Translations under genes and position numbers: made by a program | DNA from: Bacteroidota bacterium | Lineage (GTDB): Bacteria > Bacteroidota > Bacteroidia > Chitinophagales > Chitinophagaceae | Reading direction: 5' to 3' | Assembly: GCA_023386395.1 (NCBI GenBank) | Contig: JAEWJV010000009.1 | Span: 1-14,962 of the forward strand | Length of the DNA stretch: 14,962 nucleotides | Shown: piece by piece, positions 6,797 through 14,962 of the stretch | How the letters are laid out: every line of letters starts with the position of its first letter | Position numbering within the stretch: position 1 is the first letter of the stretch | The notes under the pieces: generated by a model | Database searches by the model: none | What the model saw: only the letters and a program-made list of their open reading frames with translations | What the model was told of the DNA's origin: nothing

Positions 6797-7753
6797 ATGG
6801 TACTCATATTCGTAGATCATTCTGATTCAGAAATAAAAAAATCGTCTTACGAGGTATTAAGTTATGGGGCTGCACTTGCAGGAAAGCTCGGTACCTCAGC
6901 CGAAGCGCTTTTGCTTGGCACCGTTAAAGATGATCTTGCAGCGCTTGGCAATTATGGTGTTTCAAAAGTGCACCAGGTTTCCAATGAAGTATTAAATAAT
7001 CTTGATGCACAGGTTTATGCAAATGCTGTTGCAGATGCTGCAACATCTTTAAATGCTGATATAATTATTTTCAGCCATAACCAAACCGGTAAGGCTGTAG
7101 CGCCGCGGGTTTCTGCCCGTTTAAAGGCCGGGCTGGTAGCAGGGGCCGTTGCATTGCCTGATACCTCAAACGGTTTTGTTGTAAAAAAGAATGTTTTTAG
7201 CGGTAAAGCATTTGCCAATGTAAATATTACATCGGCCATTAAAATTATTTCGCTTAATCCAAACAGTTTCCCGGTTAAACAAACCGGTGGCACGGCAACT
7301 GTAGAACAATTAAATATAACTGTAGGGGAGCCTAAAGTAAAAGTTACCTCGGTTAATAAAGTAAAGGGTGAAGTGCCTTTAACCGAAGCGGAAATTGTGG
7401 TAAGTGGTGGTCGCGGTTTAAAAGGCCCCGAAAACTGGAAGATAGTGGAAAACCTTGCTCATGTATTGCATGCAGCTACTGCCTGTAGCCGCCCTGTAGC
7501 CGATGCCGGCTGGCGTCCTCATCATGAACACGTTGGGCAAACGGGCATTCAGATTGCGCCTAATCTTTATATAGCTATTGGTATTTCGGGCGCTATCCAG
7601 CACCTTGCCGGCGTAAACCGCAGTAAAACTATAGTAGTTATTAATAAAGATCCCGAAGCGCCTTTCTTTAAAGCCGCGGATTATGGAATTGTAGGGGATG
7701 CATTTGAGGTCGTTCCAAAACTTACAGAAGAGATCAAAAAGCTGAAGGGTTAG
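6797..7753 (+). CDS. etfA: Electron transfer flavoprotein, alpha subunit
   Basis: This is the 318-residue partner of EtfB and carries the redox FAD. Residues 1-190 form the N-terminal Rossmann-like domain shared with EtfB. The C-terminal FAD domain begins at about 200 and shows SGGRGLKGPENW (from 203), Arg232 in ACSRPVADAGW, HVGQTG (245-250), GISGAIQHLAG (262-272), INKDPEAPFF (from 282) and DYGIVGD (295-301). All the main FAD-contact motifs of the family are present, so it should be active. The 75-base gap from etfB is rather long for an operon but has no terminator, so the two are probably co-transcribed. The TAG stop lies inside a small inverted repeat (7749-7765). The next gene, an acyl-CoA mutase, supports a role in branched-chain or fatty acyl-CoA oxidation. 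Confidence 0.96.
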   Translation: MVLIFVDHSDSEIKKSSYEVLSYGAALAGKLGTSAEALLLGTVKDDLAALGNYGVSKVHQVSNEVLNNLDAQVYANAVADAATSLNADIIIFSHNQTGKAVAPRVSARLKAGLVAGAVALPDTSNGFVVKKNVFSGKAFANVNITSAIKIISLNPNSFPVKQTGGTATVEQLNITVGEPKVKVTSVNKVKGEVPLTEAEIVVSGGRGLKGPENWKIVENLAHVLHAATACSRPVADAGWRPHHEHVGQTGIQIAPNLYIAIGISGAIQHLAGVNRSKTIVVINKDPEAPFFKAADYGIVGDAFEVVPKLTEEIKKLKG

Positions 7754-7765
7754 CCGGTAGCTAAC
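7749..7765. repeat. Inverted repeat over etfA stop codon
   Basis: GTTAGC and GCTAAC flank CGGTA, giving a 6-bp stem with a 5-base loop that includes the etfA TAG. No T-run follows, so it is not a standard terminator. It could slow read-through into icmF, protect the etf transcript's 3' end, or bind a regulator. Confidence 0.35.
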
Positions 7766-7791
7766 AATCGTTCACTTCAATTGCAAACAGT

Positions 7792-7799
7792 TAATTTTG
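7792..7799 (+). promoter_or_regulatory. icmF promoter-like -7 element TAATTTTG
   Basis: TAATTTTG matches TAnnTTTG exactly and lies 17 bases before the icmF ATG, similar in placement to the etfB promoter. I see no good TTTG at -33. In AT-rich sequence such a match can arise by chance, so the call is moderate. Confidence 0.4.
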
Positions 7800-7816
7800 T
7801 TTGCAATTTTTATTTA

Positions 7817-10800
7817 ATGAATTATATACCGCAACATAAAATCCGCATTGTTACTGCCGCTTCTTTATTTGATGGGCACGATGCAGCCATTAATATCATG
7901 CGCCGCATTTTGCAAAGCAAGGGCGCTGAAATTATCCATCTTGGCCATAACCGCAGCGTACAGGAAATTGTTGAATGCGCCATTGAAGAAGATGTGCAGG
8001 GCATCGCTATAACATCCTACCAGGGAGGGCATATCGAATTCTTTAAATACATGAAAGATTTGCTGGATGAAAATGGTTGCGGGCATATAAAGATTTTTGG
8101 CGGCGGCGGCGGTACCATTCTTCCGCAGGAAATAAATGAATTGCACAATTATGGTATCATAAGGATTTATTCGCCTGATGACGGAAGAAAGATGGGTTTG
8201 GAAGGGATGATTGAAGATGTAATTCGTCATTGTGATTTTTCATTGAATGGCAATGGTGTTTATAAAAAGCCGATGACGCTTGGTGAAGTAAAAGATGTGA
8301 GAACTATTGCAAGAAAAATTACGAATGCGGAGAATGACCTCATCCTCAGTTCCTCTCCAAAGGAAAGAGAAGCCACTGTTCCGGTGATTGGTATAACCGG
8401 TACCGGTGGTGCTGGTAAATCTTCCGTTACAGATGAAATCGTTCGACGTTTTTTAAATGCATATTCCGATAAAACCATTGCGGTTGTTTCAGTTGATCCT
8501 TCCCGCAAAAAAACCGGCGGTGCATTATTGGGTGATAGAATAAGAATGAACTCCATTTCTCATCCGCGTGCATATATGCGCAGTCTTGCAACCCGTGATG
8601 ATAATACTGCATTGAGTGCTGCCGTTGAACATGCATTGGAAATTTGTAAAGCTGCTGGATTTGATTTTATCATTTTGGAAAGTGCAGGTGTGGGACAAAG
8701 CGATGCATCTATTTTAGATTATTGTGACGTAAGCATGTATGTGATGACGCCTGAATATGGCGCCGCATCGCAATTGGAAAAAATAAACATGCTTGATTAT
8801 GCAGACATTGTTTGCATCAACAAATTTGATAAAGCCGGTGCATTGGATGCTTTGCATGATGTGCGCAAACAATATAAACGCAACCGTGGTTTGTGGAATG
8901 AAAAAGATGAATCATTACCAGTTATCGGAACAATTGCATCACAATTTAATGATGGTGGTATTAATGAGTTGTTTGAAAAAATAATGCTTACTGTTGAAGA
9001 AAAAACAAAAGTTGATTTTGGTAAAATTGAGGTGCATCATATAAAAGACACTGCGTCAAAATCATTAATCATTCCTCCAAAGCGTGTTCGTTATTTATCT
9101 GAAATTTCTGAAAGCAACAGGGAATATGATAAATGGGTTGATGAACAATGTACAATCGCATCTAAGTTGTATAAAATTACTGGTGTACTGGAAGAAGATA
9201 AAATGAACGATGTTGAGGAATTAAAATCAATACAAACAAAATATCAAAATCAACTAAATCCTGAATGCAAAAAATTGATTGACGATTGGTCATCATTACA
9301 AAAAAAATATAGCGCAGATTTTTTTGAATATACAGTTCGCGATAAAGTAATTAAACAATCATTAATTACAACTTCTTTAAGCGGAACAAAAATTCCGAAA
9401 CTTGTTTTACCAAAGTATAAAGATTGGGGTGATATATTAAGATGGCAATTACAGGAAAATGTGCCGGGAGAATTTCCATTTACTGCAGGTGTGTTTGAAT
9501 TAAAACGTCAAGGCGAAGATCCGACAAGAATGTTTGCCGGTGAAGGCGGACCTGAACGCACCAATAAACGTTTTCATTATGTTTCATTAGAGCAGCCCGC
9601 AAAGCGCTTGAGCACTGCATTTGACAGTGTAACATTGTATGGTGAAGATCCCGATCACCGGCCTGATATTTATGGAAAGATTGGAAACAGCGGAGTGAGC
9701 ATTGCAACGGTTGACGATGCAAAAAAATTATACAGTGGCTTTGATTTGTGCGACGCAAAAACGTCTGTGAGCATGACCATTAACGGACCGGCACCCATCA
9801 TTCTTGCATTTTTTATGAACGCTGCAATTGATCAGCAATGTGAGAAATGGATTGAAGAAAATGGTCAATGGTCAATGGTTGATGGGCTTATAAAATCAAA
9901 GTTCAAAACAAATAGCACGCCTTCATACTTTAATCCGTCTTCACCTGAAAGGTTACCTGAAGGCAATGATGGTTTGGGTTTAAAGCTATTAGGATTAAGC
10001 GGCGATGAAGTGTTGCCAAAAGATGTTTATTCAACAATCAAAGCATCAACATTGGCGCAGGTTAGAGGAACCGTGCAGGCGGATATTTTAAAAGAAGACC
10101 AGGCGCAAAATACGTGTATATTTTCAACAGAATTTGCTTTGAAATTGATGGGTGATGTGCAGGAATATTTCATCAACAATAAAGTAAGAAATTTTTACAG
10201 CGTGAGCATCAGCGGTTATCATATTGCAGAAGCCGGTGCAAATCCAATTACACAACTTGCATTTACTTTATCAAATGGCTTTACTTATGTTGAATATTAT
10301 TTGAGTCGCGGCATGCACATAGATGATTTTGCGCCAAACCTCTCTTTCTTTTTTAGTAATGGAATGGATGCGGAGTACAGCGTTATTGGAAGAGTTGCAA
10401 GAAGAATATGGGCAAAGGCCATGAAATATAAATACAAAGCCAATGAGCGCTCACAAAAATTAAAATATCATATTCAAACTTCAGGTCGTTCATTGCATGC
10501 ACAGGAAATTGATTTCAATGATATACGCACAACATTGCAGGCTTTGTATGCGATTTATGATAACTGCAATTCGCTTCATACAAATGCTTATGATGAAGCC
10601 ATCACCACACCAACAGAGGAAAGTGTGCGCCGTGCAATGGCTATACAATTAATTATTAACCGTGAATTAGGTTCTGCAAAAACAGAAAACTTTATACAAG
10701 GCTCTTTTACAATTGAAGCATTAACTGATTTGGTTGAAGAAGCTGTGCTTGCTGAGTTTGATCGGTTAACTGATCGCGGTGGTGTGTTGGGTGCGATGGA

Positions 10801-11164
10801 AAGAATGTATCAGCGAAATAAAATTCAGGAAGAAAGTTTGCATTACGAACATCAAAAACATACAGGTGAATTGCCGTTAATTGGTGTAAATACTTTTCTT
10901 AATAAAAAAGGGTCGCCAACTGTTTTGCCGGGCGAAGTGATCCGTTCAACAACGGAAGAAAAAGAACAGCAAATACAAAACCTGCAGGCATTTTATCAGC
11001 GCAATGAGCGTATGGCTGCTGAGAAGTTAAATGTATTGAAACGTGTAGCTGTAAACAACGGGAATATTTTTGAAGAATTAATGGAAACGGTGAAATATTG
11101 TTCACTTGGGCAAATAACCCATGCATTGTATGAAGTGGGCGGACAATATCGCCGTAACATGTAA
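7817..11164 (+). CDS. icmF: Fused isobutyryl-CoA mutase (IcmF type), B12-dependent
   Basis: This 1115-residue enzyme joins three parts in the IcmF order. Residues 1-140 are the cobalamin-binding domain with D19-G-H21-D, where His21 should be the lower cobalt ligand; a GGGGGT run follows. Residues about 190-400 are the MeaB-like G-protein chaperone with P-loop G195-TGGAGKS and N335-KFD for guanine recognition. After an AT-rich, weakly conserved linker, the mutase barrel starts near 540 ([28 protein letters not shown] with His802). Phe560 and Gln764 stand where methylmalonyl-CoA mutase has Tyr89 and Arg207. Phe/Gln is the isobutyryl-CoA pattern, so 'methylmalonyl-CoA mutase' would be misleading. 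The reaction is isobutyryl-CoA to n-butyryl-CoA with adenosylcobalamin; the G domain uses GTP to protect and load the cofactor. ATG 7817 fits family starts; the in-frame TTG at 7781 lies upstream of the -7 element. Residues about 678-712 form a variable insertion. Confidence 0.93.
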   Translation: MNYIPQHKIRIVTAASLFDGHDAAINIMRRILQSKGAEIIHLGHNRSVQEIVECAIEEDVQGIAITSYQGGHIEFFKYMKDLLDENGCGHIKIFGGGGGTILPQEINELHNYGIIRIYSPDDGRKMGLEGMIEDVIRHCDFSLNGNGVYKKPMTLGEVKDVRTIARKITNAENDLILSSSPKEREATVPVIGITGTGGAGKSSVTDEIVRRFLNAYSDKTIAVVSVDPSRKKTGGALLGDRIRMNSISHPRAYMRSLATRDDNTALSAAVEHALEICKAAGFDFIILESAGVGQSDASILDYCDVSMYVMTPEYGAASQLEKINMLDYADIVCINKFDKAGALDALHDVRKQYKRNRGLWNEKDESLPVIGTIASQFNDGGINELFEKIMLTVEEKTKVDFGKIEVHHIKDTASKSLIIPPKRVRYLSEISESNREYDKWVDEQCTIASKLYKITGVLEEDKMNDVEELKSIQTKYQNQLNPECKKLIDDWSSLQKKYSADFFEYTVRDKVIKQSLITTSLSGTKIPKLVLPKYKDWGDILRWQLQENVPGEFPFTAGVFELKRQGEDPTRMFAGEGGPERTNKRFHYVSLEQPAKRLSTAFDSVTLYGEDPDHRPDIYGKIGNSGVSIATVDDAKKLYSGFDLCDAKTSVSMTINGPAPIILAFFMNAAIDQQCEKWIEENGQWSMVDGLIKSKFKTNSTPSYFNPSSPERLPEGNDGLGLKLLGLSGDEVLPKDVYSTIKASTLAQVRGTVQADILKEDQAQNTCIFSTEFALKLMGDVQEYFINNKVRNFYSVSISGYHIAEAGANPITQLAFTLSNGFTYVEYYLSRGMHIDDFAPNLSFFFSNGMDAEYSVIGRVARRIWAKAMKYKYKANERSQKLKYHIQTSGRSLHAQEIDFNDIRTTLQALYAIYDNCNSLHTNAYDEAITTPTEESVRRAMAIQLIINRELGSAKTENFIQGSFTIEALTDLVEEAVLAEFDRLTDRGGVLGAMERMYQRNKIQEESLHYEHQKHTGELPLIGVNTFLNKKGSPTVLPGEVIRSTTEEKEQQIQNLQAFYQRNERMAAEKLNVLKRVAVNNGNIFEELMETVKYCSLGQITHALYEVGGQYRRNM
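9860..9885. repeat. Heptanucleotide tandem repeat inside icmF
   Basis: AATGGTC, AATGGTC, AATGGTT and a partial GATGG follow each other with a 7-base period. It encodes NGQWSMVDG, inside a segment that looks like an insertion relative to other IcmF proteins. Seven is not a multiple of three, so gain or loss of one unit would shift the frame. Confidence 0.7.
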
Positions 11165-11173
11165 AAGCTTATA

Positions 11174-12436
11174 TTATTCGCTTACATCGGCTGTTGAATA
11201 TTGAACCTGATCTTCTTTAACTGCCACTCTATTTTTCCTGTAATTTTTATAAGCAAGAACAGCGCTTGTAGTGGTAAGCATAGCGCCAACAATAAATGGA
11301 GCGCCGGGGAATTTAAACGGTGCATCTTTTCCCGTAAAATAAGCAAACAGGCCGGTCATAATTACCGGCCCGATAATGGCCGAAGAGCTCATTAAGCTGG
11401 TTAATCCGCCTTGCAACTCGCCCTGTTCATTGGCCGGTGTCTGGCTTGAAATTATACCTTGTAAAGCAGGCCCCGCAATGCTGCCTAAAGCATACGGTAT
11501 CATAAATACAAACATTTCCCATCCCTGCGTGGCAAATGCAAATAAAATAAAGCCGATACTGTATAAAACTAACCCGACATATACACTGCGTTCCTGGCCA
11601 AGCTTAGGTATAATAATGCGGATTAACAGGCCTTGCACCAATGCAATCATTAACCCGATAAAGCTTAATGAATAGCCACCCCATTTTGCATCCCAGTTAA
11701 ATTTTTCCATGTTATAAAAAAGCCAGGTGGCCTGTATGGCATGAGCTGAAAGATAAATGAGAATGATAGCAACAATAAGCCCGGAAAGGGAAGGATGTTT
11801 TTTAAACTGTTTTAAAGCGCCAACAGGGTTTGCACGTTTCCATTCAAACTTACGGCGACGTTCAACAGGCAATGATTCCGGTAAGATGAAATATCCATAA
11901 ATGCAATTGAGTAAGCTCAGGGCTGCTGCAGCAAAAAATGGAACCCGCGTTCCATAAACAGAAAGATGGCCGCCCAATGCAGGCCCGATTATAAAACCTA
12001 AACCAAATGCAGCGCCGACAAGGCCAAAATTCTGCGCCCTTTTTTCAGGTTCGCTTACATCGGCAATGTAAGCAGTGGCTGTGGTGAAGCTGGCGCCCGT
12101 CATGCCGGCGATAATTCGTCCCACAAATAACCAACCTAATGTTGGTGCGAAGCCCTGGAAAAGATAATCGAATCCAAAACCCAACAAAGAAAAAAGCAAA
12201 ACCGGCCTGCGCCCATAACGGTCGCTTAAATTACCCATCAATGGCGCGCAAACAAACTGCATAAATGCGTAAGCAAATGTGAGCAGCCCGTTTAATTCAG
12301 CGGCGCGGCTTAGTCCTTTCCCTGTAAGTTGTCTTATTAAATCAGGCACAACCGGAATGATAATACCGAGGCCGATAACATCAATTAAAACTGTTGTAAA
12401 AATAAATCCAAGCGCAGCTTTATTGTTTCTGATCAT
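11174..12436 (-). CDS. TetA-like MFS efflux transporter
   Basis: The 420-residue inner-membrane protein has about 12 hydrophobic segments, the normal length for the TCR/Tet (DHA1) group. TM1 holds [17 protein letters not shown]. Motif A between TM2 and TM3 is G68[31 protein letters not shown] (residues 106-126) closely resembles TetA. Motif C of antiporters is [10 protein letters not shown] (147-156). A basic loop ([11 protein letters not shown]) follows TM6. The family exports drugs such as tetracycline in exchange for protons. The real substrate cannot be read from the sequence, and chromosomal copies in Bacteroidota are often of unknown specificity. I chose ATG 12436, because the in-frame TTG at 12466 falls inside a promoter-like element. 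It lies downstream of the M14 peptidase with a 58-base gap and converges on icmF, with nine bases between the stop codons and no strong terminator. Confidence 0.87.
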   Translation of the reverse strand: MIRNNKAALGFIFTTVLIDVIGLGIIIPVVPDLIRQLTGKGLSRAAELNGLLTFAYAFMQFVCAPLMGNLSDRYGRRPVLLFSLLGFGFDYLFQGFAPTLGWLFVGRIIAGMTGASFTTATAYIADVSEPEKRAQNFGLVGAAFGLGFIIGPALGGHLSVYGTRVPFFAAAALSLLNCIYGYFILPESLPVERRRKFEWKRANPVGALKQFKKHPSLSGLIVAIILIYLSAHAIQATWLFYNMEKFNWDAKWGGYSLSFIGLMIALVQGLLIRIIIPKLGQERSVYVGLVLYSIGFILFAFATQGWEMFVFMIPYALGSIAGPALQGIISSQTPANEQGELQGGLTSLMSSSAIIGPVIMTGLFAYFTGKDAPFKFPGAPFIVGAMLTTTSAVLAYKNYRKNRVAVKEDQVQYSTADVSE

Positions 12437-12463
12437 TAATATACTTTCCTTGTTTAAACGTCG

Positions 12464-12471
12464 CAAAGGTT
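12464..12471 (-). promoter_or_regulatory. Possible -7 element of MFS gene (AACCTTTG)
   Basis: The - strand reads TTAACCTTTGCG; AACCTTTG differs from TAnnTTTG at the first base. It resembles the ileS element TACCTTTGC and sits 27 bases before the ATG at 12436. No -33 TTTG is visible. If it is used, the MFS gene need not depend on the upstream peptidase promoter. Confidence 0.35.
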
Positions 12472-12494
12472 AATGAAAATGAGTGTATATCGAA

Positions 12495-14962
12495 TTAATT
12501 GCCGGCTAAAAAAACGGCATTGGCAAAAAGCATTTTTCCATTTTGCCAAAACTGGCGGAATAAAACATCATCATTAAAAAAGATAACACTCCCTTTGCCA
12601 TAGCGCTTTTCACCGATGGCTACGCCCTGCTTCAGTTTCGATTTTAATTTGCTGCCTACAAAGCCCGCCACGTAAGCGTTTGAAGGAAATATGCCTACAT
12701 TCCAGCCGCCTTTGATGGATGCATAAACACGTGCATCCTGTTTTAAAGTATAATAAAAATTTGGGTAACCATAAGCAATGGGATGCGTATTATCCAACTG
12801 TATTTTATAGATAGCGCCGGGAATGAACGAGGTGAGAAAATCACGCTCTGAAGCGCCATAATTCTTTTGTATAATGCTGTCTGAAGATTGTGCTGTGTCT
12901 TCAATAAGTTTCAGCCCGCTCCAGTTAAAACCGGCAAGTTTTTCAGCGCCGCTTTCTGTTGCAATAAGCTTGCCGCCACCTTTTACAAAATCTTCGAGTT
13001 TTGCCGCGTTTGCTTTATCATCAAATACATCATAACCGCCATCAGGCATTATTAAAACATCATAATCTGAAAGATTGATGTCATCCATGTCTTCTGCCAT
13101 TAACTGGGATATGGGATAGCTCAGTTCATTATCAAAATAACTCCAGACTTCGCCGGAAGCAATGTAGGATACATTTTTACCGGTAAGTAAAGCTACCCTT
13201 GGTGTTTTTATAAAATGCACATCGGAAGAGCCGAAGTCTGCACCGGCATCCATAAAACCTGTCTGCACGGCATAAGGCTGCACATTATAACTGCTGCAGG
13301 CTGTGTTAACAGCGTTAAGCCAATTGGATTGATTGTTACCCTTTAAAATAATAAGCGTGCCTTTGTTGAAGGCTTTACCGTTATAGGTAAAATCATCAGC
13401 AGAATAACGTACGCGGATGCCCTTCGATAATAAAGCCGCCAGCACTTTTGATGCATTGATAGAAGTGTACGGAATCAATACGCCATAATTACTTTGAACA
13501 GGCGTAATGGCTGCCGGGGTTGTATAAGCGCTTAATGAAATTTTATCTTTTGTTGCCCATGCATTCACACCATATACATAAGGAATACTCCATGCAGTAA
13601 TATCGTAAGTGGCAGAATCAACCAGCTTGCTTTCTCTTTCAAATAACACTTTTACCAGGCGGCCTTTAGGCTGCAATGTATTAACTGCAATTTGATAACC
13701 TTCATTCTTAAAAGCTTCTGTTTTATTATCAAAATAATTGTAACCACTGAAGGTTGCATTGGTTATACCATAACTTATACTATTATTATCAAGCAGTTTT
13801 CTTACGGCTTCTATTTTGTTTTGGTCTGGTGATGTTAGCACATACGTTGTATTCTCCAAACCAACACCATTAACGTTGTTGTCAAAATATTTTTTGTATT
13901 CAGTCGCGAGTTGCTTTGCATTATTTGAAGCCACTTCAATGGTTGATATACTTGCCGTATAGTGATGCATCAGCCTGTCCGTTAAAGTAAGCGTATCGCC
14001 GCTTTTTGTTTTTATACCAAGGCCTGCTCCAATGCCGCCCTGCTCATACGTCATGCCAATAGCGCCATTATACGTTGGGTAAGTGTCGCCATACGATGGA
14101 TAAAATAGATCGAATATTTGTTTGGTGAAATAGAGCCAGCCATTGGCGTCAAAATACTTTGCATTATTCTTTCCAACAGTAACCTGGAAATCCCTTTGCC
14201 ATTGCGTAACTACTTCATGAAACGGCTGTGCAGCGGGTGCAAAATAATAGGGCGCATTATAACCCTGTTCATGCAGGTCAACATGTATCTGCGGCAGCCA
14301 CTGATTATACAATTTTACTTTCTGCTGCGATTCTTTTTGTGTTTGCCAGGCCCAGTCGCGGTTAAGATCAAAATTATAATGATTGGTCCTTCCATACGGC
14401 CAGGGCTCATCGTGTTCACGGCTTTGCGGATCAGCATTGAAATTTTTACCAACAGCATTATTATACCAGTTTATATAGCGGTCGCGGCCATCGGGGTTTT
14501 GGATGGGATCAATTATAACTACAGCGTTCTGCAGCCATTGTTTTGTTTGCGTATTGGATGGATCGGCCAATGCATATAAAACTTTCATGGCTGCTTCGGC
14601 GCTTGAGGGCTCGTTGCCATGTACATTGTAACTTAACCAAACTATAGCAGGCATATTTACATCAGCCGGCGTATTGTCTTTTAGCATGCCTGCAAGACGA
14701 AGATTATTCTGTCTTAAATTTTCAAGGTTCTGAATATTTTGTGCCGAAGAAATAAAAGCCACCATCAGGTCACGGCCTTCATTGGTTTCACCATATTTAA
14801 ATGTTTTAACGGTGGATGGTGAAGCCTGCGCAACCGCGTTGAAGTAATTATCTATTCTATAGCACGGCGTAAAACGTTCACCTAATTCATAACCGAGGAA
14901 TTGTTTTGGCGACGGTATATTTTGAGCAGAAAGAATAGTGGTAATGCAAAGCAGTATAGTAA
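12495..14962 (-). CDS. Secreted M14 zinc carboxypeptidase, N-terminus cut by window
   Basis: The frame stays open to the right window edge, giving 821 visible residues; the ATG at 14765 is internal, because the upstream codons encode a hydrophobic signal-peptide core ending ILSAQ and then family-like sequence (FLGYELGERFTPCYR). Only a few start residues are missing. The M14 zinc site is complete: His114 and Glu117 in HGNEPS, and His230 in VDLHEQG. Glu306 in TYEQGG lies 76 residues after the third ligand, as the catalytic Glu does in carboxypeptidase A, and NPDGRDR fits the substrate-binding Asn/Arg region. The C-terminal third resembles a class I glutamine-amidotransferase fold (DVLIMPDGG, FVKGGGKLIA) without an obvious catalytic Cys, a common partner in Bacteroidota M14 proteins. 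It should act in the periplasm or outside the cell on peptides. The exact substrate is unknown. Confidence 0.9.
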   Translation of the reverse strand, partial: TILLCITTILSAQNIPSPKQFLGYELGERFTPCYRIDNYFNAVAQASPSTVKTFKYGETNEGRDLMVAFISSAQNIQNLENLRQNNLRLAGMLKDNTPADVNMPAIVWLSYNVHGNEPSSAEAAMKVLYALADPSNTQTKQWLQNAVVIIDPIQNPDGRDRYINWYNNAVGKNFNADPQSREHDEPWPYGRTNHYNFDLNRDWAWQTQKESQQKVKLYNQWLPQIHVDLHEQGYNAPYYFAPAAQPFHEVVTQWQRDFQVTVGKNNAKYFDANGWLYFTKQIFDLFYPSYGDTYPTYNGAIGMTYEQGGIGAGLGIKTKSGDTLTLTDRLMHHYTASISTIEVASNNAKQLATEYKKYFDNNVNGVGLENTTYVLTSPDQNKIEAVRKLLDNNSISYGITNATFSGYNYFDNKTEAFKNEGYQIAVNTLQPKGRLVKVLFERESKLVDSATYDITAWSIPYVYGVNAWATKDKISLSAYTTPAAITPVQSNYGVLIPYTSINASKVLAALLSKGIRVRYSADDFTYNGKAFNKGTLIILKGNNQSNWLNAVNTACSSYNVQPYAVQTGFMDAGADFGSSDVHFIKTPRVALLTGKNVSYIASGEVWSYFDNELSYPISQLMAEDMDDINLSDYDVLIMPDGGYDVFDDKANAAKLEDFVKGGGKLIATESGAEKLAGFNWSGLKLIEDTAQSSDSIIQKNYGASERDFLTSFIPGAIYKIQLDNTHPIAYGYPNFYYTLKQDARVYASIKGGWNVGIFPSNAYVAGFVGSKLKSKLKQGVAIGEKRYGKGSVIFFNDDVLFRQFWQNGKMLFANAVFLAGN

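Noticed and set aside
7781..7816. TTG start for icmF giving 12 more residues
   Set aside because: The extra residues ([12 protein letters not shown]) do not resemble the family, and the frame there crosses a promoter-like element; ATG 7817 gives the normal start.
7871..7888. Ala where the cobalamin motif DxHxxG usually has Gly
   Set aside because: The segment reads DGHDAA. As I recall this is usual for IcmF proteins, so I do not treat it as a damaged B12 site.

Overview
The window is chromosomal DNA from a member of the Bacteroidota, most likely a Chitinophagaceae-like bacterium. This rests on recognition of the genes, not on a database search. The signs are a DUF3078-type outer-membrane protein, a type 2 (eukaryote-like) isoleucyl-tRNA synthetase, a fused IcmF-type acyl-CoA mutase, starts without clear Shine-Dalgarno sequences, and Bacteroidota-type promoters (TAnnTTTG -7 elements). 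I see no rRNA, tRNA, CRISPR array, transposase or phage gene.

Left part (1-5677). The 3' end of a DUF3078 beta-barrel gene (+) meets an ileS to dksA-like operon (-) at a strong bidirectional hairpin terminator. ileS starts from a TACCTTTG promoter. Its DksA-like partner follows nine bases after the ileS stop; it has a long Lys/Ala-rich histone-H1-like tail and lacks three of the four zinc cysteines. Upstream, a small secreted RlpA-like double-psi beta-barrel protein (-) has its own Rho-independent terminator.

Middle part (5677-11164). After a 301-base AT-rich divergent intergenic region come etfB, etfA and a fused adenosylcobalamin-dependent mutase (icmF), all on +. The region carries a promoter and two related GTTG/CAAC inverted repeats. 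The three genes fit acyl-CoA catabolism: ETF takes electrons from acyl-CoA dehydrogenases, and IcmF interconverts isobutyryl-CoA and n-butyryl-CoA. A second promoter-like -7 element just before icmF may let it be expressed separately.

Right part (11164-14962). A TetA-like MFS transporter (-) converges on icmF with nine bases between the stop codons. Upstream of it lies a large secreted M14 zinc carboxypeptidase (-), complete except for the first few residues of its signal peptide.

Most of this is ordinary core and metabolic genome, and I do not see a clear new multi-gene system. The best leads are the swapped GIHH signature in IleRS (expected mupirocin hyper-resistance), the histone-tailed zinc-less DksA-like protein coupled to ileS, the paired inverted repeats at the etf promoter, and a heptanucleotide repeat in a variable insertion of IcmF.
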